Part shown: positions 1 to 7,175 of the stretch, piece by piece
Layout: each line of letters begins with the position of its first letter
How positions within the stretch are numbered: the stretch's first letter is position 1
NCBI GenBank assembly: GCA_019412865.1
Contig: DXOJ01000432.1
Span: forward strand, 785-10,116
Direction: 5' to 3'
Length of the DNA stretch: 9,332 nt
DNA from: Bacteroides sp.
Lineage (GTDB): Bacteria; Bacteroidota; Bacteroidia; Bacteroidales; Bacteroidaceae
Translations under genes and position numbers: made by a program
Notes under the pieces: generated by a model
The model's database searches: none
The model's input: the letters and a program-made list of their open reading frames with translations, nothing else
Told to the model about the DNA's origin: nothing

Positions 1-1876
1 CTATTTCCCCATCTGTCATATCTACACAGACCTTCTGGTACCATCACTTTCGGATCAGTAGGCTTCCCATCTATACCGAAGAAAGACTGCTTTAAGACAT
101 TACCTAAAACATCATACTCACGAGTAGAACTTGCCCAGCCTTCGTTTGAAACCACTAATTGTTTATCTTTTCCATAATAAGAAGTACGAACAATATAACC
201 TCGTTCATCATATTCATCCTTTTGGATCGCATATTTATCATTATTATAGGAAGTCAGCTCCCCATCTTTTCCATAGTACTCAATTTCAATCCGCTGATTT
301 CTACTATTATAGATACAGACATATTTATGATAATCTAAAGAATTTAACGCTGGTTTATTGTTTCTGTCATAAACGGAGAACTCTATTTGATTATCAAATT
401 TATCATATTTATATCTTGCTATTAGTTTTCCCGAAGCCAACTGTTCATCAGTACCAATTTCTATTTTCTCCAGTATATTACCTCGTTTATCTCGTTTATA
501 ATTAGCTCCAGCAGAACCATTTACCATCATCAACTTTCCACTTAAATTATAATAACGCAAGTTGGTCTCATTACCTTGTTCGTCAAACTTTGATATCCAT
601 TTTGCACAACTTCCAGCACATACGGTAAGATTGTTTTTATCATCAAAGAAACTACGTTCTGTTTCATTCCCATTATCATCATATACAGAATTCCACCCTG
701 CAATATTTTCATTACTCAAAACTAAAGTCTTTCCTCCAGCATCATAAAAAGAAACTTTGATTTGATTTCCTCTTTTATCATAATCTCTTGCTGCAATAAC
801 AATTCCATTATTATCTTTACATGGCGATAAATCAACTCCTATGTTTACTAACTTAGTGATCAGATTCATGTCATTATACTCAGCCTTATACCCAGCCGTT
901 CCATCCGATTTCAAACAAGGCTTTTGGTCTATACCATATGTGACATACTCTATTATATTACCAATTGAATCATAGTTGAGCTTTACTCCGGCATAACCTT
1001 CGTTTATTTCATTTAGTTTTCCATCAAGTCCATAAAACCACATTTCCTGAACATTTCCTCTATTATCATTGATATATTTAGCAGATGAGTTTCCGTCATT
1101 AGACAAACATTGATTTCCATCAACATCATAAAAAGTTTGATTTATAATATAGCCATTATCATCAAATTTACGAACGACCTTTGAAAATCCGTCATTAGGT
1201 ATAAAACATGCCTTTCTATCTATATCCAGATAAGAAGCTTCGATAGGGAATCCATGCTGATCGTATATATATTTAATCCCAGCAACTCCATTCTTTTTAG
1301 GCAACATCAATTTCCCGTCAGCATCTTGATGAAGGGCATATACCACATTTCCGTATTTATCATACTCCATCACATACACACCAATACCATCAGCGTCATC
1401 ATAAGCAGGTTTACCATCTACAGTCAAATACTCTGCTTTTACCCAATTATCGTTCTCATCATAATAAAATTTCTTCATCCCTAATCCCCATTTTGTAGCT
1501 TTCGGAGTACCATCAAATGACAAATAGTGTTCGCTCAAAACACGACCTTTCTCATCACGCACATATTTACGCCCATAAATATTATGCGCATCACCAACTA
1601 ATACATTTTGGAAACCTGCATAGCGAATTGTTGACACATATCCATTTTCATCATACTCAAGCAACCATCTGGATATTTTTCCTTTTTCAACTCCATTATC
1701 CTCCAATGCACGCACATATCCTATAGTTTGAGCTCCCAAAGTCTTTTCCGTTCCATATTCATCATCATATTGAAATATTACAGTATTCAATTTATCATTA
1801 TATGACTTCACATACAATACTTTCCCACTTCTATCCAACACTTTCGCACGGCTTATATTCCCCTTATCCGTATAAT
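1..1876 (-). repeat. Protein-level tandem repeats (about 20 units of about 32 residues) in the kinase C-terminal domain
   Basis: Starting near residue 378 of the partial kinase, the translation repeats a unit of the form YD-x-x-G-N-x-(hydrophobic)-x4-(F/Y)-(Y/F)-(D/G)-x-D-G-K-P. The aligned Asp of the YD motif falls at residues 381, 415, 453, 485, 517, 550, 583, 616, 648, 680, 713, 744, 777, 809, 840, 869, 901, 934, 966 and 998, giving a period of 29-38 residues, mostly 31-33. The twentieth unit is cut by the window edge. Examples are MEYDKYGNVVYALHQDADGK, KFDEQGNETNLRYYNLSGK and REYDVLGNVLKQSFFGIDGK. The DNA copies have diverged, so this is an old repeat under protein-level constraint. The pattern recalls Rhs-type YD repeats, but the unit is longer. 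Confidence 0.9.
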
Positions 1877-3008
1877 ACAATAACATATCAAGCGGTCTTT
1901 CATTACGCTCCGATTCACCATCCTCGATAATATTCTCCTTGCTGTTCACATGAGACATACGCTGTAGTTTATGTTTTTTATATTCAAAACGATACAGCCT
2001 GTTCACATGACTCATCTCCCTGCTACTCAATTCTCCGATTCCCTGAGGAACTCCCCATTGTTCGACATAATCTTTATAATAATACACTTTCGTACGATTA
2101 TAATCCCAAAAATAAACTCCACCTCCTATCATCAGCAAGACAATAGCAGCCACACTCGTCCATACCCATTTGGGAATCTTAGGAGGATAAATGACCCGAT
2201 GCAATGCCTTTTTAAAATCGTCACATGTCTGATAGCGTTCTCCCGGTTCCTTAGCAGTAGCTTTATCTACAATCTTCTGTACTTTATCCGATACATATTT
2301 ATAATAGGTCCGCATCCGTGGTAATGGCTCTTCAACTACTTTCTTATTAATATCATATTCAGTAAGTGTGGTGGTATCATAAGGAGCATTCCCCGTCAGC
2401 ATTTGATGCAACATTACGCCAAGCGAATATATATCCGATCTAGAATCTAAATGATCACCTCTCACCTGCTCCGGACTCATATAGGAAGGTGTTCCCATCA
2501 CCATATCATCCTTCTCCACAGATTCCCGATTGATAATAGTAGCAATACCAAAATCCAAAATTTTGGGAATGCCTTCTTTGGTTATAATAATATTCGCAGG
2601 CTTTATATCCCGATGGATAATATTATGTTCATGAGCATATTCCACTGCATCTAATATAGGCTCGAATAACGGACAAATCTTATCTTCCACGATCAAACCA
2701 GAAACGGTCTGTATATATTTGTCCAGACTAATGCCATCAGCATATTCCATAATCAGGTAGATACTACCCAATTCGTCAATATGGTAATCATGGAAACGAA
2801 CAATGTTCTGATGATTAAGACTTGCCAAATGTTCCGCTTCTTCTTTCAGACGTTGACGGGTAAAATCATTAACCATGTCACTATTGATCACCTTGATGGC
2901 TACCTTTTGTTGTTTAATGTATTTGTGTTCTGCTAAATACACACTACCCATCCCTCCTTTTCCTATCAAAGAGACAATGGTATAATTAAGAACCTCCTTA
3001 CCAATCAT
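1..3008 (-). CDS. Transmembrane Ser/Thr protein kinase with long extracytoplasmic YD-like repeat domain (partial, 3' end beyond window)
   Basis: Hanks-type kinase expected to phosphorylate Ser/Thr of cytoplasmic proteins, controlled by an outer repeat domain. My reverse-strand translation opens with MIGKEVLNYT at 3008 and stays open for 1002 codons to the window edge. Kinase domain is about residues 10-270: glycine loop GKGGMGSV (16-23), Lys39 in VAIK, HRD at 132-134 with Lys136 and Asn139, DFG at 152-154, SPE at 178-180. All catalytic residues are present. A single membrane helix (about 280-301) follows. Then comes a juxtamembrane segment (about 313-356) containing EQWGVPQGIGEL and RFEYKKHKLQRMSHVNSK, and about twenty 32-residue repeats. 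It is the last visible gene, 12 bases after the short FHA protein, with no FHA domain of its own. No strong Shine-Dalgarno site is seen; the start is set by the spacing and by the glycine loop lying close behind. Kinase call is very secure; ligand of the repeats is unknown. Confidence 0.95.
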   Translation of the reverse strand, partial: MIGKEVLNYTIVSLIGKGGMGSVYLAEHKYIKQQKVAIKVINSDMVNDFTRQRLKEEAEHLASLNHQNIVRFHDYHIDELGSIYLIMEYADGISLDKYIQTVSGLIVEDKICPLFEPILDAVEYAHEHNIIHRDIKPANIIITKEGIPKILDFGIATIINRESVEKDDMVMGTPSYMSPEQVRGDHLDSRSDIYSLGVMLHQMLTGNAPYDTTTLTEYDINKKVVEEPLPRMRTYYKYVSDKVQKIVDKATAKEPGERYQTCDDFKKALHRVIYPPKIPKWVWTSVAAIVLLMIGGGVYFWDYNRTKVYYYKDYVEQWGVPQGIGELSSREMSHVNRLYRFEYKKHKLQRMSHVNSKENIIEDGESERNERPLDMLLYYTDKGNISRAKVLDRSGKVLYVKSYNDKLNTVIFQYDDEYGTEKTLGAQTIGYVRALEDNGVEKGKISRWLLEYDENGYVSTIRYAGFQNVLVGDAHNIYGRKYVRDEKGRVLSEHYLSFDGTPKATKWGLGMKKFYYDENDNWVKAEYLTVDGKPAYDDADGIGVYVMEYDKYGNVVYALHQDADGKLMLPKKNGVAGIKYIYDQHGFPIEASYLDIDRKACFIPNDGFSKVVRKFDDNGYIINQTFYDVDGNQCLSNDGNSSAKYINDNRGNVQEMWFYGLDGKLNEINEGYAGVKLNYDSIGNIIEYVTYGIDQKPCLKSDGTAGYKAEYNDMNLITKLVNIGVDLSPCKDNNGIVIAARDYDKRGNQIKVSFYDAGGKTLVLSNENIAGWNSVYDDNGNETERSFFDDKNNLTVCAGSCAKWISKFDEQGNETNLRYYNLSGKLMMVNGSAGANYKRDKRGNILEKIEIGTDEQLASGKLIARYKYDKFDNQIEFSVYDRNNKPALNSLDYHKYVCIYNSRNQRIEIEYYGKDGELTSYNNDKYAIQKDEYDERGYIVRTSYYGKDKQLVVSNEGWASSTREYDVLGNVLKQSFFGIDGKPTDPKVMVPEGLCRYDRWGN

Positions 3009-3020
3009 TTTATTCTTTTT

Positions 3021-3548
3021 TTAAGTTAACGAAAGAATGTTAATAAAAACTCCCAATCCAAAACCTACCCAAGCCCAAGTCGCAGCTTGAGATGCTCGGT
3101 GAGGAGTTTCCCCTTTCCAACAGAAATACATAATCCAGCCTGCTAACGGAATAAAAAAAGCTAATATTCCCCAGCCAATTTCCAATTCATCTTTTTTATA
3201 CGATCTATATTCCTGTGAAGAAGATACAGGAATATGTTCGACTATTAAGGTATTTGAGCCGACTTTAGTTTCTTGTTCATAAGGATGAGCGCCTCTAATA
3301 GGTAACAAGGCATAAATTTGCGCCCATGGCAGAGGTATATGGTTGGACAGTAACACAGTAGCACCAGGAGCAATCACGACTTTTTCATTAAGAATAATAC
3401 GCCCACCAATATTACTCCCGTTTTTACTGACATCTTTATATACATACTTATTATCAACCAAAGTAATTTCAGCATGGACGCGGCTCACTCTCTCATCTGC
3501 AATTACAATATCACAGTGACTACTTCTTCCTATTGTTATTGTTTTCAT
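3021..3548 (-). CDS. FHA-domain protein with C-terminal membrane hairpin
   Basis: A 175-residue phosphothreonine reader predicted to sit at the cytoplasmic face of the inner membrane. The FHA domain is at the extreme N-terminus (about 1-80): GRS at 7-9, S22-R-V-H25, and N43-G44. The usual NGT is NGS here. It ends in a hydrophobic strand plus IPLPWAQIYAL, an extension also seen in the protease gene. A polar linker (about 85-120, with ETKVGSNTLIVEH) leads to two hydrophobic segments (about 124-144 and 156-173) separated by the basic loop WKGETPHRA. This C-terminus matches that of the upstream kinase without gaps (27 of 54 identical, counted by hand). The ATG overlaps the kinase stop as ATGA, so the two are probably translationally coupled. 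It may act as a kinase-less partner or competitor of the upstream kinase; that role is inference. The exact function is unrecognised. Confidence 0.9.
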   Translation of the reverse strand: MKTITIGRSSHCDIVIADERVSRVHAEITLVDNKYVYKDVSKNGSNIGGRIILNEKVVIAPGATVLLSNHIPLPWAQIYALLPIRGAHPYEQETKVGSNTLIVEHIPVSSSQEYRSYKKDELEIGWGILAFFIPLAGWIMYFCWKGETPHRASQAATWAWVGFGLGVFINILSLT

Positions 3549-4909
3549 ATACTACTTAAGATATTAATTATAAATCCGACTACAAACCCTATCCAACCAC
3601 ATATAGCAGCCGCTCTTGCTCGTCGAGGCGTCTCTTTCTTCCACTGTGCCCAAAGTACCCATCCTACAATTGGACATACCACAGACAAAATTCCATATCC
3701 TATCCCAAGTTTATCTTCCTTGACAGATGGAGTTGGAGGAGTAGGAGGCAGGATATCTCCTACCACTTCTTCCATTATGACAGTTCTTCCTCCTTTATCC
3801 CGAAGTTTCTGTATGACTTCGTCCCAATCTAAAAGATATTCGCTTCTCCCTGCCAGCCAGACATTCGGCAATGGGGACGGATTCTCAAAAGAAAATGGTA
3901 TTTTAATGCTCCCATGACGTAAGTATTTGCCATCTACACTGGTGCCATTTGTACTACTATCTGTAAATAGGAGATAGCGATGTATCGAACCTGTACATCT
4001 TTCCTCCCTATATTCTATTTCCAGATGGTGACCGCTGATATAATCACTAGGAATGGTTATGTCACACTCTCTCCGCCCAACAGAAACTTTTACTCTATTC
4101 GGGTCTACCACCGTTTCTCTAAATAGTCCTGATTTAAATTCCATCACCGTTTGAAAACGACGAAGCATATTTTTATCTACAGCCTTCAATATCGCTTCTT
4201 GAGTTTGATCAGATAAATGCGGATTAAAAGTCTTTGCACGTGGAAATTCATCATTCAAAATAGAGCAAATAGTATCATAATCATTTGACCGCTTTTTGAT
4301 GGCATGAGAACCAGTGAGCATATAATGTAACAAACAACCTAAGGAATAAATGTCTGTGCGATAATCTATGCTATCTCCTTTAGCCTGTTCCGGACTCATA
4401 TATCCGTCGGTCCCGATAATACGTCCGATTGTTTTGCCTGTGCTGGTTTTCATATCTTTAGCAATCCCGAAATCTATAATGCAGATACTACCATCGGGAC
4501 GTACCATTATATTAGAAGGCTTAATATCACGATGAATGCATCCCATCCTATGTATATAAGCCATTGCATCCAGAATTTTCCCCATCAAGTCCTTTGCAGT
4601 AAATTCCGTATAAGGTCCTGCCATTTCCACATGGTGTTCGATGGTCTCTCCGTCTACATATTCCATAGGCAAGTACATATTTCCATGCTCATCCGAAAAA
4701 GGATTGTCAACAATGCCTACCACTGAAGGATGCCGCATCTTTTTCAATGCAGCAGCTTCAATATAGAAAAGTTCTTTAAACTCCGGGTTCATAGTAGCTT
4801 TACTATTCATCATCTTTATTGCTACACGTTTCCCATCGCCACTTCTCCCTTCATAGACGCTGCCCATGCCTCCTTGACCTATTACTTTTATCAATTCATA
4901 TTCAGGCAT
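3545..4909 (-). CDS. Ser/Thr protein kinase fused to FHA domain and C-terminal membrane hairpin
   Basis: A 454-residue Hanks-type kinase that should phosphorylate Ser/Thr of cytoplasmic proteins. Kinase domain about 1-265: glycine loop GQGGMGSV (11-18), Lys32 in VAIK, probable helix-C Glu51, HRD 126-128 with Lys130 and Asn133, DFG 146-148, SPE 172-174. The activation loop (149-171) is rich in possible acceptors (T155, S156, T157, T160, T167), typical of autophosphorylating kinases. An FHA domain follows (about 273-352): G278-R279, S292-G-H-H295, N321-G322-T323. So the kinase carries its own pThr reader, which may bind autophosphorylated copies or a partner. A linker with RTVIMEE and a proline-threonine stretch (PPTPPTP) precedes two hydrophobic segments (about 402-421 and 434-453) around WKKETPRRAR. 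The start lies 2 bases after the phosphatase stop, with GGAAGG 9 bases ahead of ATG. Catalytically intact by motif; signal unknown. Confidence 0.96.
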   Translation of the reverse strand: MPEYELIKVIGQGGMGSVYEGRSGDGKRVAIKMMNSKATMNPEFKELFYIEAAALKKMRHPSVVGIVDNPFSDEHGNMYLPMEYVDGETIEHHVEMAGPYTEFTAKDLMGKILDAMAYIHRMGCIHRDIKPSNIMVRPDGSICIIDFGIAKDMKTSTGKTIGRIIGTDGYMSPEQAKGDSIDYRTDIYSLGCLLHYMLTGSHAIKKRSNDYDTICSILNDEFPRAKTFNPHLSDQTQEAILKAVDKNMLRRFQTVMEFKSGLFRETVVDPNRVKVSVGRRECDITIPSDYISGHHLEIEYREERCTGSIHRYLLFTDSSTNGTSVDGKYLRHGSIKIPFSFENPSPLPNVWLAGRSEYLLDWDEVIQKLRDKGGRTVIMEEVVGDILPPTPPTPSVKEDKLGIGYGILSVVCPIVGWVLWAQWKKETPRRARAAAICGWIGFVVGFIINILSSI

Positions 4910-4911
4910 AA

Positions 4912-6561
4912 CTATTTTCCTTCCTTATTAATATTAAGACTAATAATTATATTAAGTAATACATCAGTAGAGTTCTCTCCTTCTTTCTCTTTTCCTTTTA
5001 TTACAATATCTATTTTTTTAGGTGGTTCTTTCTCTGTAAAAGAGATATCAAATCCTGTTTCCTTTTTTGTTTTCTTGAAATAAGTTGCATCATATTCTAT
5101 GTCAGTTATCTGAAAATGACGATTGAGTTTTGAAGGCTGTGATTGTCCTTCAACTAAAAAACACGCATTCTCACCTTCAATAAAAGAAAAGGCTTTTCTT
5201 TTAGGAACAAACTGAGCATCAACTCTATATGTAAGAGAATCCACTTTTCCAGTAGCTGCCACAATAGCAACAATACTACCATTTGCGGTATTACTTACAT
5301 CATTTACAACAGAGGGAGTAGATTCTTGATGAGTTTGCTTCGGCTGTGTCAATGTCATATCTTTTACCACAGGAACAACAAATTTGAATATCTTCACAGA
5401 GTCTGCCAAAGAAAAACGCAATTGTTCGTTTTTAAACTCTTGTCGAAACACTAAAAGACGGTTACCATATGCCACATCAATATCCTCATCATACTTTAAT
5501 GAATCACTTGACAGAGCACGGTTTATTTCTATCACCTTTTCTTTTTCTTTGCCCATAAGGATCTCCGTATGTCCTTGCTTATAATTTATTTCTAAAATAT
5601 CTTCACCTTTCTGGAACTTAATTTCAGGCAACATAATAATTGTATCCCTTCGCATAAAGGATTTATATATAGTAATAGATTCCGACTTAAAATGCTTATT
5701 CCAAAAATAATAACCTCCACTGGCGCCAATACATATCAGCAAAATGACAGTTAATATGATCATTCCTATTTTTCTTCTTTGAGGTTTAGAAGGCGAACCA
5801 GGAGTAATAGAAAACTCTACAATCTCTACCGTTATATTGTCCAATCCCCCATTGTCCCTTGCTCGTTGTACTAAATAGTCCACACGTTCCTGTGACCCCA
5901 TTTCAGATTGTCTGCTGACGATGCGTTCTATCTCCCTATCTGATATCATTCCGCTCAATCCATCCGAACAAAGCAAAAAACAATCTCCAGCTTCGGGTAA
6001 AATCGCATCAGGCAGTACTGTAGCCGGTTTCATATTGGCAATGCCTAAAGCATTTGTTATTTCGTTTTTCCGTGGGTGATGTTCTGCCTGCTCATTAGTC
6101 AGTTGTCCCATATCCACCAACATCTGTACATAAGAGTGATCCTTGGTTAGTTGTTTTATACATCTGTTACGTATTAGGTAAACACGACTATCTCCCACAT
6201 GACCTATATAAACTTTAGAGTCACGGACCAACAACAATACACATGTAGACCCCATTCCCTGCAACTCAGGTTGTATCATTGCCTGATGAAGTATAGCCTT
6301 ATTGGCAGCATCAATAGCTTCTCCAATGGCTTCACGAGGATCTTCATAATACTGTCCGTCAAGAAAACCATGAATCGCTTCTACAGCTAAGCGGGATGCC
6401 GTAGCTCCTCCGACGTGCCCTCCCATACCGTCACATACAACAGCAGCAAGGCCATTGATCGTTTCGAAGTTGCCCATACTGTCTTCATTTGCCTGACGTT
6501 TGCAGCCAATGTCGGTACGCCCTGCAATGTGACAATAGTTATATATATTTTCTTCTTTCAT
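4912..6561 (-). CDS. PP2C-family Ser/Thr phosphatase with one membrane helix and a large unrecognised C-terminal domain
   Basis: A 549-residue metal-dependent phosphatase, expected to remove phosphate from the Ser/Thr residues modified by the two kinases of the cluster. PP2C domain about 8-252: R22 and N25-E26-D27, VVCDGMGGHVGG with metal ligand D44-G45, GSTCV (104-108), HVGDSRVYLIR (121-131), LTKDHS (138-143), CSDGLSGM (198-205), and GGLDNITV with D241-N242. All core metal-binding aspartates are present. A short basic linker (PSKPQRRK) precedes one helix (about 265-287), placing the rest (about 290-549) outside the membrane. That part has alternating charged and beta-like stretches and a Ser/Thr/Gln-rich segment (about 403-428), and resembles no domain I know. 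Bacterial PstP-type phosphatases also have a membrane helix but usually only a short tail. It sits directly between the adaptor gene and the FHA-kinase gene. Phosphatase call is very secure; tail role unknown. Confidence 0.96.
   Translation of the reverse strand: MKEENIYNYCHIAGRTDIGCKRQANEDSMGNFETINGLAAVVCDGMGGHVGGATASRLAVEAIHGFLDGQYYEDPREAIGEAIDAANKAILHQAMIQPELQGMGSTCVLLLVRDSKVYIGHVGDSRVYLIRNRCIKQLTKDHSYVQMLVDMGQLTNEQAEHHPRKNEITNALGIANMKPATVLPDAILPEAGDCFLLCSDGLSGMISDREIERIVSRQSEMGSQERVDYLVQRARDNGGLDNITVEIVEFSITPGSPSKPQRRKIGMIILTVILLICIGASGGYYFWNKHFKSESITIYKSFMRRDTIIMLPEIKFQKGEDILEINYKQGHTEILMGKEKEKVIEINRALSSDSLKYDEDIDVAYGNRLLVFRQEFKNEQLRFSLADSVKIFKFVVPVVKDMTLTQPKQTHQESTPSVVNDVSNTANGSIVAIVAATGKVDSLTYRVDAQFVPKRKAFSFIEGENACFLVEGQSQPSKLNRHFQITDIEYDATYFKKTKKETGFDISFTEKEPPKKIDIVIKGKEKEGENSTDVLLNIIISLNINKEGK
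4919..4924 (-). promoter_or_regulatory. Shine-Dalgarno-like site of the FHA-kinase gene, inside the phosphatase 3' end
   Basis: Minus-strand GGAAGG lies nine bases before the kinase ATG at 4909 and overlaps the last sense codons of the phosphatase (Glu-Gly-Lys-stop). With only two bases between stop and start, terminating ribosomes could re-initiate directly. This supports the start call and tight phosphatase-kinase co-translation. Confidence 0.5.
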
Positions 6562-6576
6562 TGCCTAATTTGCTTT

Positions 6577-7152
6577 TTATTGAGGAATAGCCAAGAAAAT
6601 CATTTTGGTAGCTCCCAAAACAATAACATCATTCGTATACAACTGTACACGGTCACCTACAAATGTTCCATTAATATATGTACCATTTGATGAATTCTGA
6701 TCAGCAGCCCAGAAAATACCTTCAGCCTCTCTGTAAAGTATCAATAAATGCTGGGATGACATATTGCTATCTCCTGGAATAGGAATATCTGAAGTAGCAG
6801 CACGTCCTATCACATTTCTCCCCTCATAGATTTTGTATACTTCGCCCATTGGATTCTGGTCGTAAGAAACCAGTAAGCCTACCAAACGACGATTGTCAGA
6901 AGCCATTCCTGTTCCACCCGTAGGATTAACGTGACGAATAACAGTAGCACCTCCCGGATTATTTTGACCACTTTTCCCAAGGTCTATTGTATCCGTTTCT
7001 GCGTTCATATTTCCACCTAGCACTTGAGTTTTACCTGTCGTTGTATCATCGTCGAGTACTCTAGTTGAATGGGAAGAAGGACAAAAAGGACAATTATCCC
7101 CATAAATACTCGAATCATATTGATGTCCGTTTATACATTTTTTTGTTGCCAT
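6577..7152 (-). CDS. Zinc-ribbon and FHA domain adaptor protein
   Basis: A 191-residue soluble protein with no membrane segment, likely a cytoplasmic phosphothreonine-binding adaptor and possibly a kinase substrate. The N-terminus has a compact metal-binding pattern C6-x3-H10-x10-C21-x2-C24 (KCINGHQYD, then NCPFC), a form known to precede FHA domains in bacterial signalling proteins. A low-complexity Thr/Gly/Asp linker (about 28-85) contains TRVLDDD, TQVLGG and TVIRHV. The FHA domain covers about 90-190: G116-R117, S132-S-Q-H135, and N156-G157-T158. The first residues are clear domain sequence, which supports this start; the upstream bases are A/T-rich without a Shine-Dalgarno site. It lies 23 bases after the protease gene and 15 before the phosphatase. 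By analogy with mycobacterial GarA, phosphorylation of the linker could be bound by its own FHA domain or by the others; this is inference. The partner is not identifiable. Confidence 0.92.
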   Translation of the reverse strand: MATKKCINGHQYDSSIYGDNCPFCPSSHSTRVLDDDTTTGKTQVLGGNMNAETDTIDLGKSGQNNPGGATVIRHVNPTGGTGMASDNRRLVGLLVSYDQNPMGEVYKIYEGRNVIGRAATSDIPIPGDSNMSSQHLLILYREAEGIFWAADQNSSNGTYINGTFVGDRVQLYTNDVIVLGATKMIFLAIPQ

Positions 7153-7175
7153 AGTTATTATAATATTTAGTATGA

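Noticed and set aside
1..1876. Rhs/YD-repeat toxin or wall-associated polymorphic toxin
   Set aside because: The repeats are about 32 residues rather than the shorter Rhs YD unit, they are fused to a kinase and membrane helix, and no Rhs core motif or toxin tip is in view. The C-terminus is outside the window, so this is not fully excluded.
131..2654. Several plus-strand open frames of 61-124 codons opposite the repeat kinase
   Set aside because: They are antisense shadows of a continuous 1002-codon minus-strand frame with kinase motifs and regular repeats; their translations are Tyr/His/Ile-rich with no domain pattern.
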